A stretch of 64,000 bases of DNA from Sporosarcina luteola (lineage in GTDB: Bacteria > Bacillota > Bacilli > Bacillales_A > Planococcaceae), in the NCBI GenBank assembly GCA_014204635.1, contig JACHLS010000010.1, forward strand, positions 62,001-126,000, given 5' to 3'. The notes under the pieces are model-generated. The model did no database searches. It was not told the origin of the DNA and saw only the letters and a program-made list of their open reading frames with translations. The position numbers and the translations under genes were made by a program. This document shows, in pieces, positions 1 through 11,015 of the stretch. Every line of letters begins with the position of its first letter. Within the stretch, counting starts at the first letter, position 1.

Positions 1-1899
<1,899 letters not shown>

Positions 1900-1944
1900 T
1901 CGTTCAGTTGCTCCCTTATGTTTAAATTAAGTGGTCTACAGAAT

Positions 1945-2946
1945 TTATTGATCTCCACCATAAGCATAACCGAAATGCTCATAGGCTAAGCGTGTAGCAA
2001 TTCTACCGCGCGGCGTCCGTTGCAGAAAGCCGATCTGCAATAGATAGGGCTCATAGACATCTTCGATCGTTACAGATTCCTCACCGATGCTCGCCGCAAT
2101 TGTATCCAACCCGACTGGCCCTCCCCGGAATCGTTCAATCATGCTATGAAGCAGTTTATGGTCAATATGGTCCAGACCATGGGAATCGACTTGCAGCATT
2201 TCCAGTGCCTCTTTTGCGATCGTTTCATCGATTGTGCCATTGCCTCGAACCTGCGCATAGTCGCGGACACGCCGCAATAAACGATTGGCAATGCGGGGCG
2301 TGCCTCTAGACCGGCGGGCAATTTCCAAAGCGGCCGCTTCATCAATTTCCACGTCAAACAAGCCCGCACTCCGCTGGATGATCTCCTGCAATGGCTCTAC
2401 ATCGTAATATTCAAGCCGCAGCGGCACCCCAAAACGATCACGGAGCGGCGCAGAAAGAGATCCCGCTCTCGTTGTTGCACCGATCAATGTGAAAGGAGGC
2501 AGATCGAGCCTGATCGATTTGGCTGCCGGCCCTTTGCCGACTACGATATCGAGGCAAAAATCCTCCATCGCCGGATAAAGCACTTCTTCGATGGCCCGGT
2601 TTAACCGATGGATTTCATCAATAAACAGGACATCTCCCGGCTCAAGAGACGAAACGACAGCCGCGAGATCACCAGGCCGCTCAATCGCCGGGCCGCTCGT
2701 CATTCGGACATTGACACCCATTTCATTCGCTATAACCGCTCCCAGCGTCGTTTTACCGAGTCCTGGCGGCCCATAAAGCAATACATGGTCAAGACTTTCA
2801 TTACGGCCTTTTGCCGCTTCGATGAAAACCCCTAGATTTTCCTTTACTTTCGGTTGTCCAATATATTGTCCTAATGTTTGTGGTCTGAGAGACTGCTCAA
2901 AACCTTCATCAAAGTTGGAATGCTCACTGGATACGACGCGCTCCAT
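1945..2946 (-). CDS. ruvB: Holliday junction branch migration helicase RuvB
   Basis: RuvB is the AAA+ hexameric motor that drives branch migration of Holliday junctions together with RuvA. The 333-residue protein has Walker A GPPGLGKT at residues 59-66, Walker B FIDEIH near 109-113, the sensor phrase IGATTRAG and the C-terminal winged-helix segment ending [18 protein letters not shown] precedes ATG 2946. It follows ruvA by 21 bases and is cotranscribed with it. Full length, no defect seen. Confidence 0.98.
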   Translation of the reverse strand: MERVVSSEHSNFDEGFEQSLRPQTLGQYIGQPKVKENLGVFIEAAKGRNESLDHVLLYGPPGLGKTTLGAVIANEMGVNVRMTSGPAIERPGDLAAVVSSLEPGDVLFIDEIHRLNRAIEEVLYPAMEDFCLDIVVGKGPAAKSIRLDLPPFTLIGATTRAGSLSAPLRDRFGVPLRLEYYDVEPLQEIIQRSAGLFDVEIDEAAALEIARRSRGTPRIANRLLRRVRDYAQVRGNGTIDETIAKEALEMLQVDSHGLDHIDHKLLHSMIERFRGGPVGLDTIAASIGEESVTIEDVYEPYLLQIGFLQRTPRGRIATRLAYEHFGYAYGGDQ

Positions 2947-2967
2947 CTAATTCCCCTCCCTTCCATT

Positions 2968-3573
2968 CTATTTCTGTTTCAATAAGAGCTGCAGCGCCAG
3001 CTTCATATATCCTTCTGTATCGTGATCTTCTTTTTGAAGATGCGGCTTCACTTTGGACAACTCGCGCGCAGAATAACCAAGAGCTTCCAATGCAAGCATC
3101 GCTTCCTCAAGATCGTCATTGTCAGCCATTGATAATAAGGACGGTTCGTCACCAGGCATATCGATTTCAAGAAACAAATCATGCAACTTCCCTTTCAAAT
3201 CCAAGATCATTTGGCGCGCCGTCTTTTTCCCCACACCTGGAAATTTAGTCAGGAAGCTCTCGTCTTCCCTTTCAATCGCTCCGATCACCTGTGAAGGAAT
3301 TCCGCTGGCCAAAATAGCCAAGGCGCCTTTTGGACCGATACCGGACACAGTAATCAGTTTTTTGAACAACTCGCGCTGCTCTAACGTCTTGAAGCCTAGA
3401 AGCCACTGCATATCCTCTCTTACATGCATATAGATAAATACTTGCTGAACTTCTTCCGTCTGATGAAACACATAAGGGTTCGGCGTCATGACCTGATAAC
3501 CGATGCCCCCCTGTTCTAACGTTATGTATTCCGGCGTCACGCGTGTGACTTTGCCTTTTATATAATCATACAA
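2968..3573 (-). CDS. ruvA: Holliday junction DNA-binding protein RuvA
   Basis: RuvA forms the tetramer that holds the four-way junction and loads RuvB. The 201-residue product starts MYDYIKGKVT and contains helix-hairpin-helix phrases VSGIGPKGAL and FPGVGKKTA, then the short C-terminal RuvB-contact domain. The start is a TTG codon at 3573 with AGGGGGAG upstream; no better ATG exists in frame. In B. subtilis bofC precedes ruvA, but here no bofC is seen and the upstream 260 bases are non-coding. Confidence 0.96.
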   Translation of the reverse strand: MYDYIKGKVTRVTPEYITLEQGGIGYQVMTPNPYVFHQTEEVQQVFIYMHVREDMQWLLGFKTLEQRELFKKLITVSGIGPKGALAILASGIPSQVIGAIEREDESFLTKFPGVGKKTARQMILDLKGKLHDLFLEIDMPGDEPSLLSMADNDDLEEAMLALEALGYSARELSKVKPHLQKEDHDTEGYMKLALQLLLKQK

Positions 3574-3698
3574 AGAGCTCTCCCCCTACTTCATACAACG
3601 ATTATAGCATACGAACGGATTTTCTACCTATCATGGAGCTATGGAATCTAGTAAGTGGCTTGTCTGGTTTACAGGAAAAAACAAGCCAAAAGAAACAT

Positions 3699-3723
3699 AA
3701 AAAAATGCCGCTAAAGAGCGGCA
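3699..3723 (-). terminator. Rho-independent terminator after the kinase-like gene
   Basis: The minus strand reads TGCCGCT, loop CTTT, AGCGGCA and then a run of seven T. It lies about 115 bases beyond the stop of the gene ending at 3838, so it closes the safA-kinase unit and separates it from ruvA. The 264 bases between 3574 and 3837 hold no other gene. Confidence 0.85.
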
Positions 3724-3837
3724 ATTCGAAATGAAAACAGAACTTGCTTTACTTGTCGTTCAGTTCAATCAAATGGACCTATCCACGGGCTGTTCATCTT
3801 GTTCTCTCGTTTGCCAGTAGATTTAAGCCGAAAGAAT

Positions 3838-4707
3838 TTATTTTAAACTCTGCTCAACATCATACCATAACTTTGGCCAAGCGGATAACGCCGCTTCTGT
3901 AAACGGAATAAGCTGCCGCGCCAACTTCTGTTGATTTTGGTCCGGGAGCGTTAAAAGATGAAGCCACTCGCGAAGCAATTCATTCGGATATAATAACATC
4001 GCCTTAGCTCCCGGTTTCATGTCATCAATTGCACGTTGCTCCCCAAAAAGAAAATGGACATTGTAGGATACATGCGGAAGCACTCGATGGCTCCACAAAG
4101 CCAGCTCCGTATCTGGGCTTGATAAACATGCCAGATCAAAATCGATTAGACGGATCACACCGTTTTGATCGCGAAGAATATTATGATGCACCACATCCCC
4201 ATGGAGCAATGTTTGCTGCCCGGGCTCCCGATTATATTGCCTTACGATCGGCAGCGCTTCCTTGGCATAAAAAATGATTTCCTGCACTCGCCTAACACCA
4301 AGCATTTCCTGAAAAAAAATCCGATGATCGAGAAACCGGCTAAGACGGTCCATCCATTTCGTCAGTAATGGATACGTATGCAAATAAGGCGAAGCTTTCC
4401 AATCAAAATATACGTTTGTTTGATGAAGCGCCTGTAGTGCAGCAAGAGAATCTGTCCGATCTCTCCGGCGCTTATAGCTAACAGGTCGTGCGTTCTCGAG
4501 CCAAGGCTGTTGTAGCAGCAACCGATCCTCAGATGGCAGCACGGGAACCATATGCGGGAAATCTATCTTTTCCAATTCTTCATGAACATGCTTCACTTTG
4601 ACTGCGGTGGACATGGAATGATACCGTTTTAACGAATACTTGGATCCGTTCTCTTCCACCTTCCATACGTTTTCCTTGATTTGCTTAACATTAGGCTCCA
4701 GCGTCAT
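3838..4707 (-). CDS. CotS/YsxE-type kinase-fold protein next to safA
   Basis: The 289-residue protein has the aminoglycoside-phosphotransferase fold signature: the Brenner motif HGDVVHHN at residues 169-176 (catalytic Asp, metal-binding Asn) and LIDFD at 187-191, where DFD replaces DFG. Proteins of this size and kind in spore formers (CotS, YsxE, YutH) are coat components, and some act as coat-protein kinases. Seven bases separate it from the safA stop, so the two share a transcript and a likely mother-cell role. In B. subtilis ysxE neighbours spoVID, not safA. Substrate is unknown; the key residues are present, so it may be active. Confidence 0.75.
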   Translation of the reverse strand: MTLEPNVKQIKENVWKVEENGSKYSLKRYHSMSTAVKVKHVHEELEKIDFPHMVPVLPSEDRLLLQQPWLENARPVSYKRRRDRTDSLAALQALHQTNVYFDWKASPYLHTYPLLTKWMDRLSRFLDHRIFFQEMLGVRRVQEIIFYAKEALPIVRQYNREPGQQTLLHGDVVHHNILRDQNGVIRLIDFDLACLSSPDTELALWSHRVLPHVSYNVHFLFGEQRAIDDMKPGAKAMLLYPNELLREWLHLLTLPDQNQQKLARQLIPFTEAALSAWPKLWYDVEQSLK

Positions 4708-4714
4708 ACGCCGG

Positions 4715-5851
4715 TCAGTAAGCTCCGTAAGAGTTATATCCGTAATAAGGGCCTGCTACCGGCATGGGTTGCCATGGTCCAAAACACGGAGATGGCATGC
4801 CCCAACAAGGAGATTGCTGCATCGGCGATATACTCATAGGCTGTTGTCCGCAACCGCAGTCGCATCCTTGACTGCATCCGAATTGGTAATGATGTTGTTG
4901 GGACATTGGATATCCGCCGTATGGATACGTTTGTGCCGGTGAAACAAGTTGAGGCACATAGCCCTGCTCAGGCGGGCAGTGAACTGATTCATCCCACTGT
5001 TGCATCATCGGGGATTCTTTTTCTTCACTTTCAAACAATGGCGACTCCACCATTTTCCATCCGCCCGATGTTGGATACTGCGGCTGGAATGTCCCTGGCG
5101 CCTGGCCCGGACAAATTGGAGATTCATCTTGGTACTCCTCTTTTATTTCGGGCATGTATGGCATTTGCATTGGCGGTGCCTGCATTTGAGGTTGTTGCAT
5201 ATGATGCATGTGATGCATGTGCGGGTGGCAATCCACATCGAAAATCGGCATGCATCCACAAGGAATCGTAAAGATTGGTTGAATGTATTGCGGCATTGGA
5301 TAAGGCATTGGCATTGGCATTGGATAAGGCATAGCCATTGGCGGCATAGCCGGTGGTTGGACTGTTGGTGATTCCGCTTCCAGAGTTGGCATTGGCGTAG
5401 GCAGCGGTGGAGGCGGTGCTGGCGTCGGTGTCGGCATTGGTTTTGTCGGCGGCTTGGAAGCAGGCGGCTTCATGCTTGGCGGTCTTGCCGTACTTGGCGG
5501 TTTGGTAGGGCTTGGTGGTTTTGGTACACTTGGCGGCGATGTACTGACCGGCGGTTTCGGCATTTCATCCGCAGTTGGCAACGGAATGGGAGGTGCCGGT
5601 GTCGTCGGTTTTACAGGCTGTGTCGGTTTTTGTTGAGGTGGTTTCACCGATTCCCCTTTTGTTTTTGGCAAAGATGTTGAAGGCTTTGTCTGTTGTTCGT
5701 GTCTCGCAGGCAAAAAGATCTTCATCCCCGGCACAATATAATCGGGGTTCGCCAGATGGGCATTCACCCGTTTTAAATCTTCAAAAGGAATACCATACTG
5801 TCTCGCAATTTTCCATAGTGTATCCCCTTTTACTACTACATGGACTTCCAC
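4715..5851 (-). CDS. safA: SafA-like spore coat morphogenetic protein with N-terminal LysM
   Basis: Residues 3-47 form a LysM domain (VVVKGDTLWKIARQYG, then YIVPGMKIFLP), which binds cortex peptidoglycan or directs spore-surface localisation. Next comes a long proline-rich stretch with KPPS/KPPT repeats, then Met-Pro-Tyr repeats, a His-Met cluster (residues about 215-222) and a cysteine-rich, Gln/Tyr-rich tail. SafA organises the inner coat in Bacillus and has this layout. The start is GTG 5851 after AGGGGG. A SigE/SigK-like -10 lies just upstream. Low-complexity parts evolve fast, so the name rests on the LysM, the composition and the position near ruvAB. Confidence 0.82.
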   Translation of the reverse strand: MEVHVVVKGDTLWKIARQYGIPFEDLKRVNAHLANPDYIVPGMKIFLPARHEQQTKPSTSLPKTKGESVKPPQQKPTQPVKPTTPAPPIPLPTADEMPKPPVSTSPPSVPKPPSPTKPPSTARPPSMKPPASKPPTKPMPTPTPAPPPPLPTPMPTLEAESPTVQPPAMPPMAMPYPMPMPMPYPMPQYIQPIFTIPCGCMPIFDVDCHPHMHHMHHMQQPQMQAPPMQMPYMPEIKEEYQDESPICPGQAPGTFQPQYPTSGGWKMVESPLFESEEKESPMMQQWDESVHCPPEQGYVPQLVSPAQTYPYGGYPMSQQHHYQFGCSQGCDCGCGQQPMSISPMQQSPCWGMPSPCFGPWQPMPVAGPYYGYNSYGAY

Positions 5852-5877
5852 TAAAAAAATCCCCCTTCCATCAATCC

Positions 5878-5885
5878 ATCGTATG
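5878..5885 (-). promoter_or_regulatory. Possible mother-cell sigma factor (SigE/SigK) -10 element upstream of safA
   Basis: The minus strand reads CATACGAT about 27 bases before the safA GTG. It matches seven of eight positions of the SigE -10 consensus CATACANT, and an AC pair about 15 bases further upstream fits the SigK -35. B. subtilis safA is transcribed in the mother cell, which fits. The -35 side is weak, so this is a suggestion only. Confidence 0.4.
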
Positions 5886-5968
5886 AACGAACGCCCGCAT
5901 GTGTGACCTTTATTTTAGAGAGGCATCCTTACTTCCATGTATATTGCTGGCCAACAGTCAATATACAT

Positions 5969-5997
5969 AAAAAGCCACGTTCAAGAATTCGAACGTG
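5969..5997 (-). terminator. Terminator overlapping the pheA stop
   Basis: CACGTTC and GAACGTG form a seven-pair stem (5976-5997) followed on the minus strand by GCTTTTTATG. The stem begins inside the last pheA codons, so the TGA stop lies in the loop. It ends the spo0B-obg-pheB-pheA transcript. Confidence 0.75.
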
Positions 5998-6868
5998 ACG
6001 GTTGTTGCTCATATGTATGATAGGTACCGAATGACCGAACCGAACAATGAAGTGCGGCAAGTTCTTCCATTGCACCCTTCATCATAGGGTGATCTTCCGA
6101 CTCCATCACATCAATTATAAAAAAATAATTTCCCAAACCGGTTTTCAATGGACGGGATTCGATTTTACTTAAATTCAATTTACGCCATGCAAAAACCGAA
6201 AGAATCTGATGGAGCACGCCTGATCTGTCATCCTCCGGCAATTTCACCATTAAAGTCGTCTTAGGCTGTCCAACGTGGCCACCCAATTTAAGCTGTCCTT
6301 TTCGCAAAGATAGGACTACAAATCGGGTATGGTTAAAATGAAAGTCGTGGATGTTCTCTTCGGCGATATGAAGACCGTATTTTAATGCAGCCAATCTGTT
6401 TCCGATCGCCGCAATTCTGAGTTCTGGATGTTCCGCAACATACTTGGCTGCCGCTGCAGTTGACGTAGTCTGGATGAGGGGAACCCTTCGATAATGATAT
6501 TGCAAGTATTTATGGCATTGTGCAAGAGCATGCGGATGGGAATGAACCGATTCCAATTTCCCGTACCCATTCCTATGTTCTTGATTCACCATTAAATGCT
6601 GTTCGATCGGTGTTGAAATTTCCGCATTAATGAATAGTTCGCTCCCATGAAACAAATAATCGATTGTTAAAGGGACAGAACCTTCCAGAGCATTTTCCAG
6701 CGGGACGATCGCATAAGCGACATGCCCTGTGGAAACTGCTTCAATACAATCGGGAATAGTCGGATGGGCCACCAAGCCCGCTTCTTTGAATAAATTTGTC
6801 GCCGCCACATGAGTGAACGACGCCTCCGGCCCTAAATAAGCAACGGATGGAATATAGTCCTTTTCCAT
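5981..6868 (-). CDS. pheA: Prephenate dehydratase
   Basis: The enzyme converts prephenate to phenylpyruvate in phenylalanine synthesis. From ATG 6868 it is 295 residues: a periplasmic-binding-like catalytic domain (start VAYLGPEASFTH, then VPLENALEG, and the TSTAAAAKYV segment with the catalytic Thr region) and a C-terminal ACT domain from about residue 200 with the Phe-binding ESRP phrase. AAGGAGG lies seven bases before ATG 6868, which makes the longer upstream reading (to 6892) unlikely. It follows pheB closely, as in Bacillus. Confidence 0.96.
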   Translation of the reverse strand: MEKDYIPSVAYLGPEASFTHVAATNLFKEAGLVAHPTIPDCIEAVSTGHVAYAIVPLENALEGSVPLTIDYLFHGSELFINAEISTPIEQHLMVNQEHRNGYGKLESVHSHPHALAQCHKYLQYHYRRVPLIQTTSTAAAAKYVAEHPELRIAAIGNRLAALKYGLHIAEENIHDFHFNHTRFVVLSLRKGQLKLGGHVGQPKTTLMVKLPEDDRSGVLHQILSVFAWRKLNLSKIESRPLKTGLGNYFFIIDVMESEDHPMMKGAMEELAALHCSVRSFGTYHTYEQQPSRSNS

Positions 6869-6888
6869 CAGGCAACCTCCTTGGAAAA

Positions 6889-7344
6889 TCAAAGTGCACC
6901 GGAACTGATCAGATGGACAGAATCGATAAAACTAGGCGCTTTCATTCGTTGCATGAATTCATCCAGCTTGATCGGCATATCCGTGACATCCAATGACAAG
7001 GTAATATTTGCACGGCCTTGTACCGGTATCGTCTGATGGATTGTCAGAACGTTGCACCTTGCATCTGAAATGATTTGAAGTATTGTCGCAAGAGACCCTT
7101 GACGATCTTCCAGCTGTATAAAGATCGTCAAAATACGCTCCCTTGCGATGGATTCAAATGGAAACACTGTATCGCGATATTTATAATAAGCGCTCCGGGA
7201 CAGACCGACCCGTTTCGTCGCTTCTTGGATCGTCCGCTCTTCCCCGCTCGCAAGCAGCCGTTTCGCCTCCAGCATCTTTTGCATTGATTCGGTCAGAACG
7301 TCTTCCCGCACAAGATAAAATTGTCCTTTGCCAAGCCGATTCAT
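6889..7344 (-). CDS. pheB: ACT domain-containing protein PheB (UPF0735 family)
   Basis: The 151-residue protein has a short helix-turn-helix-like N-terminal part (TIQEATKRVGLSRSAYYKY, about residues 36-54) and an ACT domain from about 73 to 147 (REGILTIFIQ-type strand, then DRQGSLATILQIIS). ACT domains bind amino acids, and the gene sits just before pheA, so a role in aromatic amino-acid regulation is inferred; no enzymatic motif is present. ATG 7344 is chosen because GGGGAGG sits six bases upstream; an upstream TTG at 7359 overlaps that site. Confidence 0.92.
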   Translation of the reverse strand: MNRLGKGQFYLVREDVLTESMQKMLEAKRLLASGEERTIQEATKRVGLSRSAYYKYRDTVFPFESIARERILTIFIQLEDRQGSLATILQIISDARCNVLTIHQTIPVQGRANITLSLDVTDMPIKLDEFMQRMKAPSFIDSVHLISSGAL

Positions 7345-7386
7345 GGCACGCCTCCCCAAACGGACCGTAACTACAGGTCTTCTCTC

Positions 7387-8676
7387 TTATTCGATGAATT
7401 CAAATTCAAAATCAAGGATCCGAACAATATCGCCATCCTGCGCCCCCCGTTCCCGAAGTGCATCATCAACACCCATGCCACGCATTTGACGTGCAAACTT
7501 CCGGACCGATTGGTCAAAATTGAAATCCGTCATTTTGAACAGACGTTCCAGCGTGTAGCCAGACAACACATAAGCCCCGTCATCATCCCGGGTAATCTTG
7601 AAGTCAGGCGTTTCACTTTCATGCTTGTACATGACCGAATGTTCTTCGTCATCATGCTGCTCATTCATCGGGAATTCAGGTGTTGTTTCTAGCAGATCAG
7701 CCACAGCAAACAATAAGTCATCCAGTCCCTGTCGGGCAATCGCCGAAATCGGGAAAATTCTGACGGTCTCATCATTCAGCTTCTCTTTAAACCTATTCAA
7801 ATTTTCTTCTGAATCAGGCATATCCATCTTATTCGCCACGATGATTTGCGGGCGCTCCAACAAACGCAAATTGTATTGTTCCAGTTCTGCATTTATAGTC
7901 GTGTAATCGTCATACGGATCTCGTCCTTCCAGACCAGACATATCGATTACATGGATGATTACCCGCGTCCTTTCAATATGCCGGAGGAACTGATGCCCCA
8001 AACCGACTCCTTCATGCGCCCCCTCAATCAATCCTGGCAAATCAGCAAGCACGAATGTCCTTCCGTCCACTGTTTCGACCATTCCTAGATTCGGCACAAG
8101 CGTTGTAAAATGATAATCGGCAATTTTCGGCTTCGCAGCTGATACAACAGAAAGCAATGTAGATTTGCCGACACTCGGAAAACCAACCAACCCTGCATCC
8201 GCCAGGACTTTCAGTTCCAGAACTATTTCTCTATCCACCCCCGGCTCTCCTTTTTCAGACAGCTCGGGCGCCGAGTTCTGAGGAGTGGCAAATCGCGAAT
8301 TGCCCCGGCCGCCACGACCGCCTTTCGCTATGACAGCCGTTTGTCCCTGCTCGACGAGATCTGCGATGACTAGGTCCGTCTCTGCATCCTTCACGACGGT
8401 GCCAGGAGGAACTTTCACGACAAGGTCTTCTCCTCCGCGACCATGTTTATTTTTACTGCCGCCATGCTCTCCTCTTGGCGCCTTGAAGTGACGTTGATAT
8501 CTGAAATCCATCAACGTCCGCAGTCCTTCGTCGACTATGAAAACCACATCGCCTCCTTTACCACCATCACCCCCTGCAGGACCTCCGTACGCGACATACT
8601 TCTCTCTGCGGAATGCTACCATCCCGTCTCCGCCGTCCCCGCCTTTCACATATACCTTTACATGATCGACAAACAT
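7387..8676 (-). CDS. obg: GTPase Obg (ribosome assembly and stress GTPase)
   Basis: Obg binds 50S precursors and, in Bacillus, is needed for growth, SigB activation and sporulation onset. The 429-residue protein has the glycine-rich N-terminal Obg fold ([16 protein letters not shown]), the G domain with G1 [10 protein letters not shown]3 DLPG and G4 NKMD, and a C-terminal OCT domain. ATG 8676 has GATAGGAGG upstream; 33 upstream in-frame codons overlap spo0B and are not needed. It follows spo0B by 11 bases, as in B. subtilis. Confidence 0.97.
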   Translation of the reverse strand: MFVDHVKVYVKGGDGGDGMVAFRREKYVAYGGPAGGDGGKGGDVVFIVDEGLRTLMDFRYQRHFKAPRGEHGGSKNKHGRGGEDLVVKVPPGTVVKDAETDLVIADLVEQGQTAVIAKGGRGGRGNSRFATPQNSAPELSEKGEPGVDREIVLELKVLADAGLVGFPSVGKSTLLSVVSAAKPKIADYHFTTLVPNLGMVETVDGRTFVLADLPGLIEGAHEGVGLGHQFLRHIERTRVIIHVIDMSGLEGRDPYDDYTTINAELEQYNLRLLERPQIIVANKMDMPDSEENLNRFKEKLNDETVRIFPISAIARQGLDDLLFAVADLLETTPEFPMNEQHDDEEHSVMYKHESETPDFKITRDDDGAYVLSGYTLERLFKMTDFNFDQSVRKFARQMRGMGVDDALRERGAQDGDIVRILDFEFEFIE

Positions 8677-8687
8677 AGTTCTTCCTC

Positions 8688-9206
8688 CTATCGTCCACTG
8701 ATTGTGAACGTCCATTGGCCCTGATCGGCCGTTTCCATAATTGCGAAATTCAACTTTGGTGCATAGTCTGTACATACTAAAGCAACTGTTTCATCCAAGA
8801 TCAGCTGGATCTGCCATTCTGATTTGGTCGCAGTCACATGAATCACCAATCCATAATCATCAAGAGGACTCAATACAGCCGCAAGCGACCGGATGACATA
8901 TTCTAAACAAGCAGCGACCTCCTGATCGTCCACCAATCGATCGGCCGCCACAATGTCACATTCAATCCGTTTCGAAAACTCAGTATGGACCCAATCAAAT
9001 GTATTCAGCCATTTCTCAACGGAAGGCATTCGCAACCTTTCCAGCATTGCCATGGAACGCAGCCGTCCTGTCGCTCCCTGAATGGCCTTCCGCGCTTCTT
9101 CTGTATTGTTCAAATCGATGTGTAATAAAATAAGCTGAAGCTCATTCAAAAAATCGTGTCTGGCAAATTTAAGTGCTTCTGTCACTGTAAAATCTTTGGT
9201 ATCCAT
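8688..9206 (-). CDS. spo0B: Sporulation initiation phosphotransferase Spo0B
   Basis: Spo0B passes phosphate from Spo0F to Spo0A in the sporulation phosphorelay. The 172-residue protein has the hallmark [12 protein letters not shown] with His17 as the expected phosphorylated residue, in a helical hairpin dimerisation domain, then a degenerate histidine-kinase-like C-terminal domain without ATP-binding motifs. The position between rpmA and obg is the conserved one. It is somewhat shorter at the N-terminus than the B. subtilis protein. Its presence supports a true spore former. Confidence 0.93.
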   Translation of the reverse strand: MDTKDFTVTEALKFARHDFLNELQLILLHIDLNNTEEARKAIQGATGRLRSMAMLERLRMPSVEKWLNTFDWVHTEFSKRIECDIVAADRLVDDQEVAACLEYVIRSLAAVLSPLDDYGLVIHVTATKSEWQIQLILDETVALVCTDYAPKLNFAIMETADQGQWTFTISGR

Positions 9207-9287
9207 CTTTTCACCGCCAACTGTGTCATACTTTAGAGTATATCATTTCAACAGTTGGAAATACATGCACGAATCAATGATGAATCC

Positions 9288-9323
9288 AAAAAAGGACTGC
9301 ATAGTAACTATGCAGTCCTTTTT
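9288..9323. terminator. Bidirectional terminator between rpmA and spo0B
   Basis: An 11-pair perfect stem GGACTGCATAG / CTATGCAGTCC with loop TAA is flanked by A6 on the left and T5 on the right, so both strands give a stem followed by U-rich RNA. It ends the rplU-prp-rpmA operon (minus strand). Confidence 0.9.
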
Positions 9324-9334
9324 GCTGATATCAA

Positions 9335-9631
<297 letters not shown>

Positions 9632-9634
9632 CTA

Positions 9635-9958
9635 TCATTTGAAAGTAATCTGTATATGGTTCCCATAATCTTGTTCAATCGTTTGCAATGAAACAATCAT
9701 CGCCCTGACGATCAGCTGGATATCGGCGTCCTTTTCCGTAACGGGAAAGTCTACCTTCAAATATCCACCTTCCGCCCCTTGCTGAATCTCAGGAGTAATT
9801 CCTGTCAATGCAATAACCGCATTGATGGATCCAAAGGAAACAGCAGATGCCCCTGCACAGACAAGGTCTTTTCCGTGTTCAGCGTAGTCCGCGTGACCTT
9901 TCATTTCGAAAGAGCTAATCCGGCCCGATGGCTGTTCAGCGAATATGATCTTGATCAT
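9635..9958 (-). CDS. prp: Ribosomal-processing cysteine protease Prp
   Basis: Prp cleaves the N-terminal extension of bL27 and is found only where L27 has that extension. The 107-residue protein shows the catalytic pair His22 (in MKGHADY) and Cys34 (in DLVCAGASA), matching the family. It lies between rplU and rpmA, the conserved place (ysxB in B. subtilis). The substrate gene is 16 bases downstream. Confidence 0.96.
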   Translation of the reverse strand: MIKIIFAEQPSGRISSFEMKGHADYAEHGKDLVCAGASAVSFGSINAVIALTGITPEIQQGAEGGYLKVDFPVTEKDADIQLIVRAMIVSLQTIEQDYGNHIQITFK

Positions 9959-9964
9959 GTCAAC

Positions 9965-10273
9965 TTACAGATTGATGCCTTCGATGACAACTTTAGTGTA
10001 TGGCTGACGATGACCTTGTTTCTTGTGGTAGTTCTTTTTCGGCTTGTATTTGAAGACAGTAATCTTCTTACCGCGGCCATGCTTAACGATCTTACCAGTA
10101 ACCGTTGCACCTTCCACGAATGGAGCGCCGACTTTCACGTCTTCTCCACCAACGAATAGAACTTTGTCGAATGTTACAGTTTCCTCAGCTTCGCCGACTA
10201 CTTTTTCAATGTAGACTTCTTGGCCTTGTTCGACTTTGATTTGTTTTCCACCAGTTTCAATAATTGCGTACAT
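9965..10273 (-). CDS. rplU: Large ribosomal subunit protein bL21
   Basis: This 102-residue 23S rRNA-binding protein begins [17 protein letters not shown] and ends with the basic [14 protein letters not shown] segment typical of the family. ATG 10273 has AGAGGAGG upstream. It heads the operon rplU-prp-rpmA and is preceded by a strong promoter and a structured leader. Confidence 0.98.
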   Translation of the reverse strand: MYAIIETGGKQIKVEQGQEVYIEKVVGEAEETVTFDKVLFVGGEDVKVGAPFVEGATVTGKIVKHGRGKKITVFKYKPKKNYHKKQGHRQPYTKVVIEGINL

Positions 10274-10376
10274 ACTTGCACCTCCTCTATAGACTCAGAC
10301 TCGCCCTCCAAGGTGATCCTTGCGGATGCTTGTACCTTAGTCGGTGCGGTTGTAGCACGGGTGCTACAAACAATAA
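10274..10376 (-). ncRNA. Probable ribosomal protein L21 leader (autoregulatory)
   Basis: About 100 transcribed bases lie between the promoter and rplU. They include an eight-pair hairpin TGTAGCAC/GTGCTACA (10351-10368) and several GC-rich complementary segments. Bacillota commonly carry an L21 leader at this position, thought to let L21 repress its own operon. I recognise the position and structure rather than a verified consensus; a covariance-model search would settle it. Confidence 0.55.
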
Positions 10377-10383
10377 CATTAAA

Positions 10384-10412
10384 ATATTATCATACTGTTG
10401 CTATCACGTCAA
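10384..10412 (-). promoter_or_regulatory. SigA promoter of the rplU operon
   Basis: Minus strand TTGACG (10407-10412), 17-base spacer, TAATAT (10384-10389). It overlaps the stop of spoIVFB, so the ribosomal operon starts inside the end of a sporulation gene. Confidence 0.75.
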
Positions 10413-11015
10413 CTGCTTTTCCGTTAATCGCTCGTAAGCATATTCATATTTACGATAGCGGAAAGAATACATATTCTGCATCAACAAAAAAACAGCTAAA
10501 CTCATATATAGAATTGTATCTGGGAAACCAACAGCTAATATAGCGAGACTTAACAGCAGCATCAGAATGGAAGCCATTAAAAAAAGAGACTTGGATTGTT
10601 GTCTCTTTTCTTTCCTTTCCAATAGCGTGCATAGCGCCTGCCCGCCATCCAAAGGCAATATCGGGAGCAAATTCACGAGAAGTATAGCCAATTGGATTCT
10701 CTTTAACTCATCCGAGCCCGGCATACTGTGAAAACTTGAAATAGCTAGGAGAAGGGCAGTTGCGATTGGACCTCCCAGTGCTACCATAATCCTTGCTTTT
10801 TTGGGATAGAGGTGGCGATTTGAGATAAATAACTCGCCGCCATACGGAAGCAATGTACAAGAACGCACACGCATCCCTGTCCACTTTGCAGCTACAACAT
10901 GTCCAGCTTCATGAATTAATAGAGACAAAAAAATAAGGGCATAAAGCGACACCCCACCTGTAAAAGCCAAAAAAACAAAAAACGGCAACAGTATAGGATG
11001 AAGCTTAATTCGCAT
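10404..11015 (-). CDS. spoIVFB: Stage IV sporulation protein FB, site-2 intramembrane protease
   Basis: SpoIVFB cuts pro-SigK inside the mother cell to activate late sporulation genes. From ATG 11015 it has 203 residues with zinc motif HEAGH at 35-39, the third zinc ligand in NLLPILPLDGG (about Asp123) and several membrane helices. It overlaps the end of spoIVFA, its partner and inhibitor, by 11 bases. The ribosome site is weak (GGAACCGG), which fits translational coupling. The B. subtilis protein is longer at the C-terminus. Confidence 0.92.
   Translation of the reverse strand: MRIKLHPILLPFFVFLAFTGGVSLYALIFLSLLIHEAGHVVAAKWTGMRVRSCTLLPYGGELFISNRHLYPKKARIMVALGGPIATALLLAISSFHSMPGSDELKRIQLAILLVNLLPILPLDGGQALCTLLERKEKRQQSKSLFLMASILMLLLSLAILAVGFPDTILYMSLAVFLLMQNMYSFRYRKYEYAYERLTEKQLT

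Noticed and set aside
4906-5886. Several long plus-strand open frames opposite safA
   Set aside because: They come from the repetitive, stop-poor antisense of the proline-rich safA; they have no ribosome sites and safA has a clear LysM.
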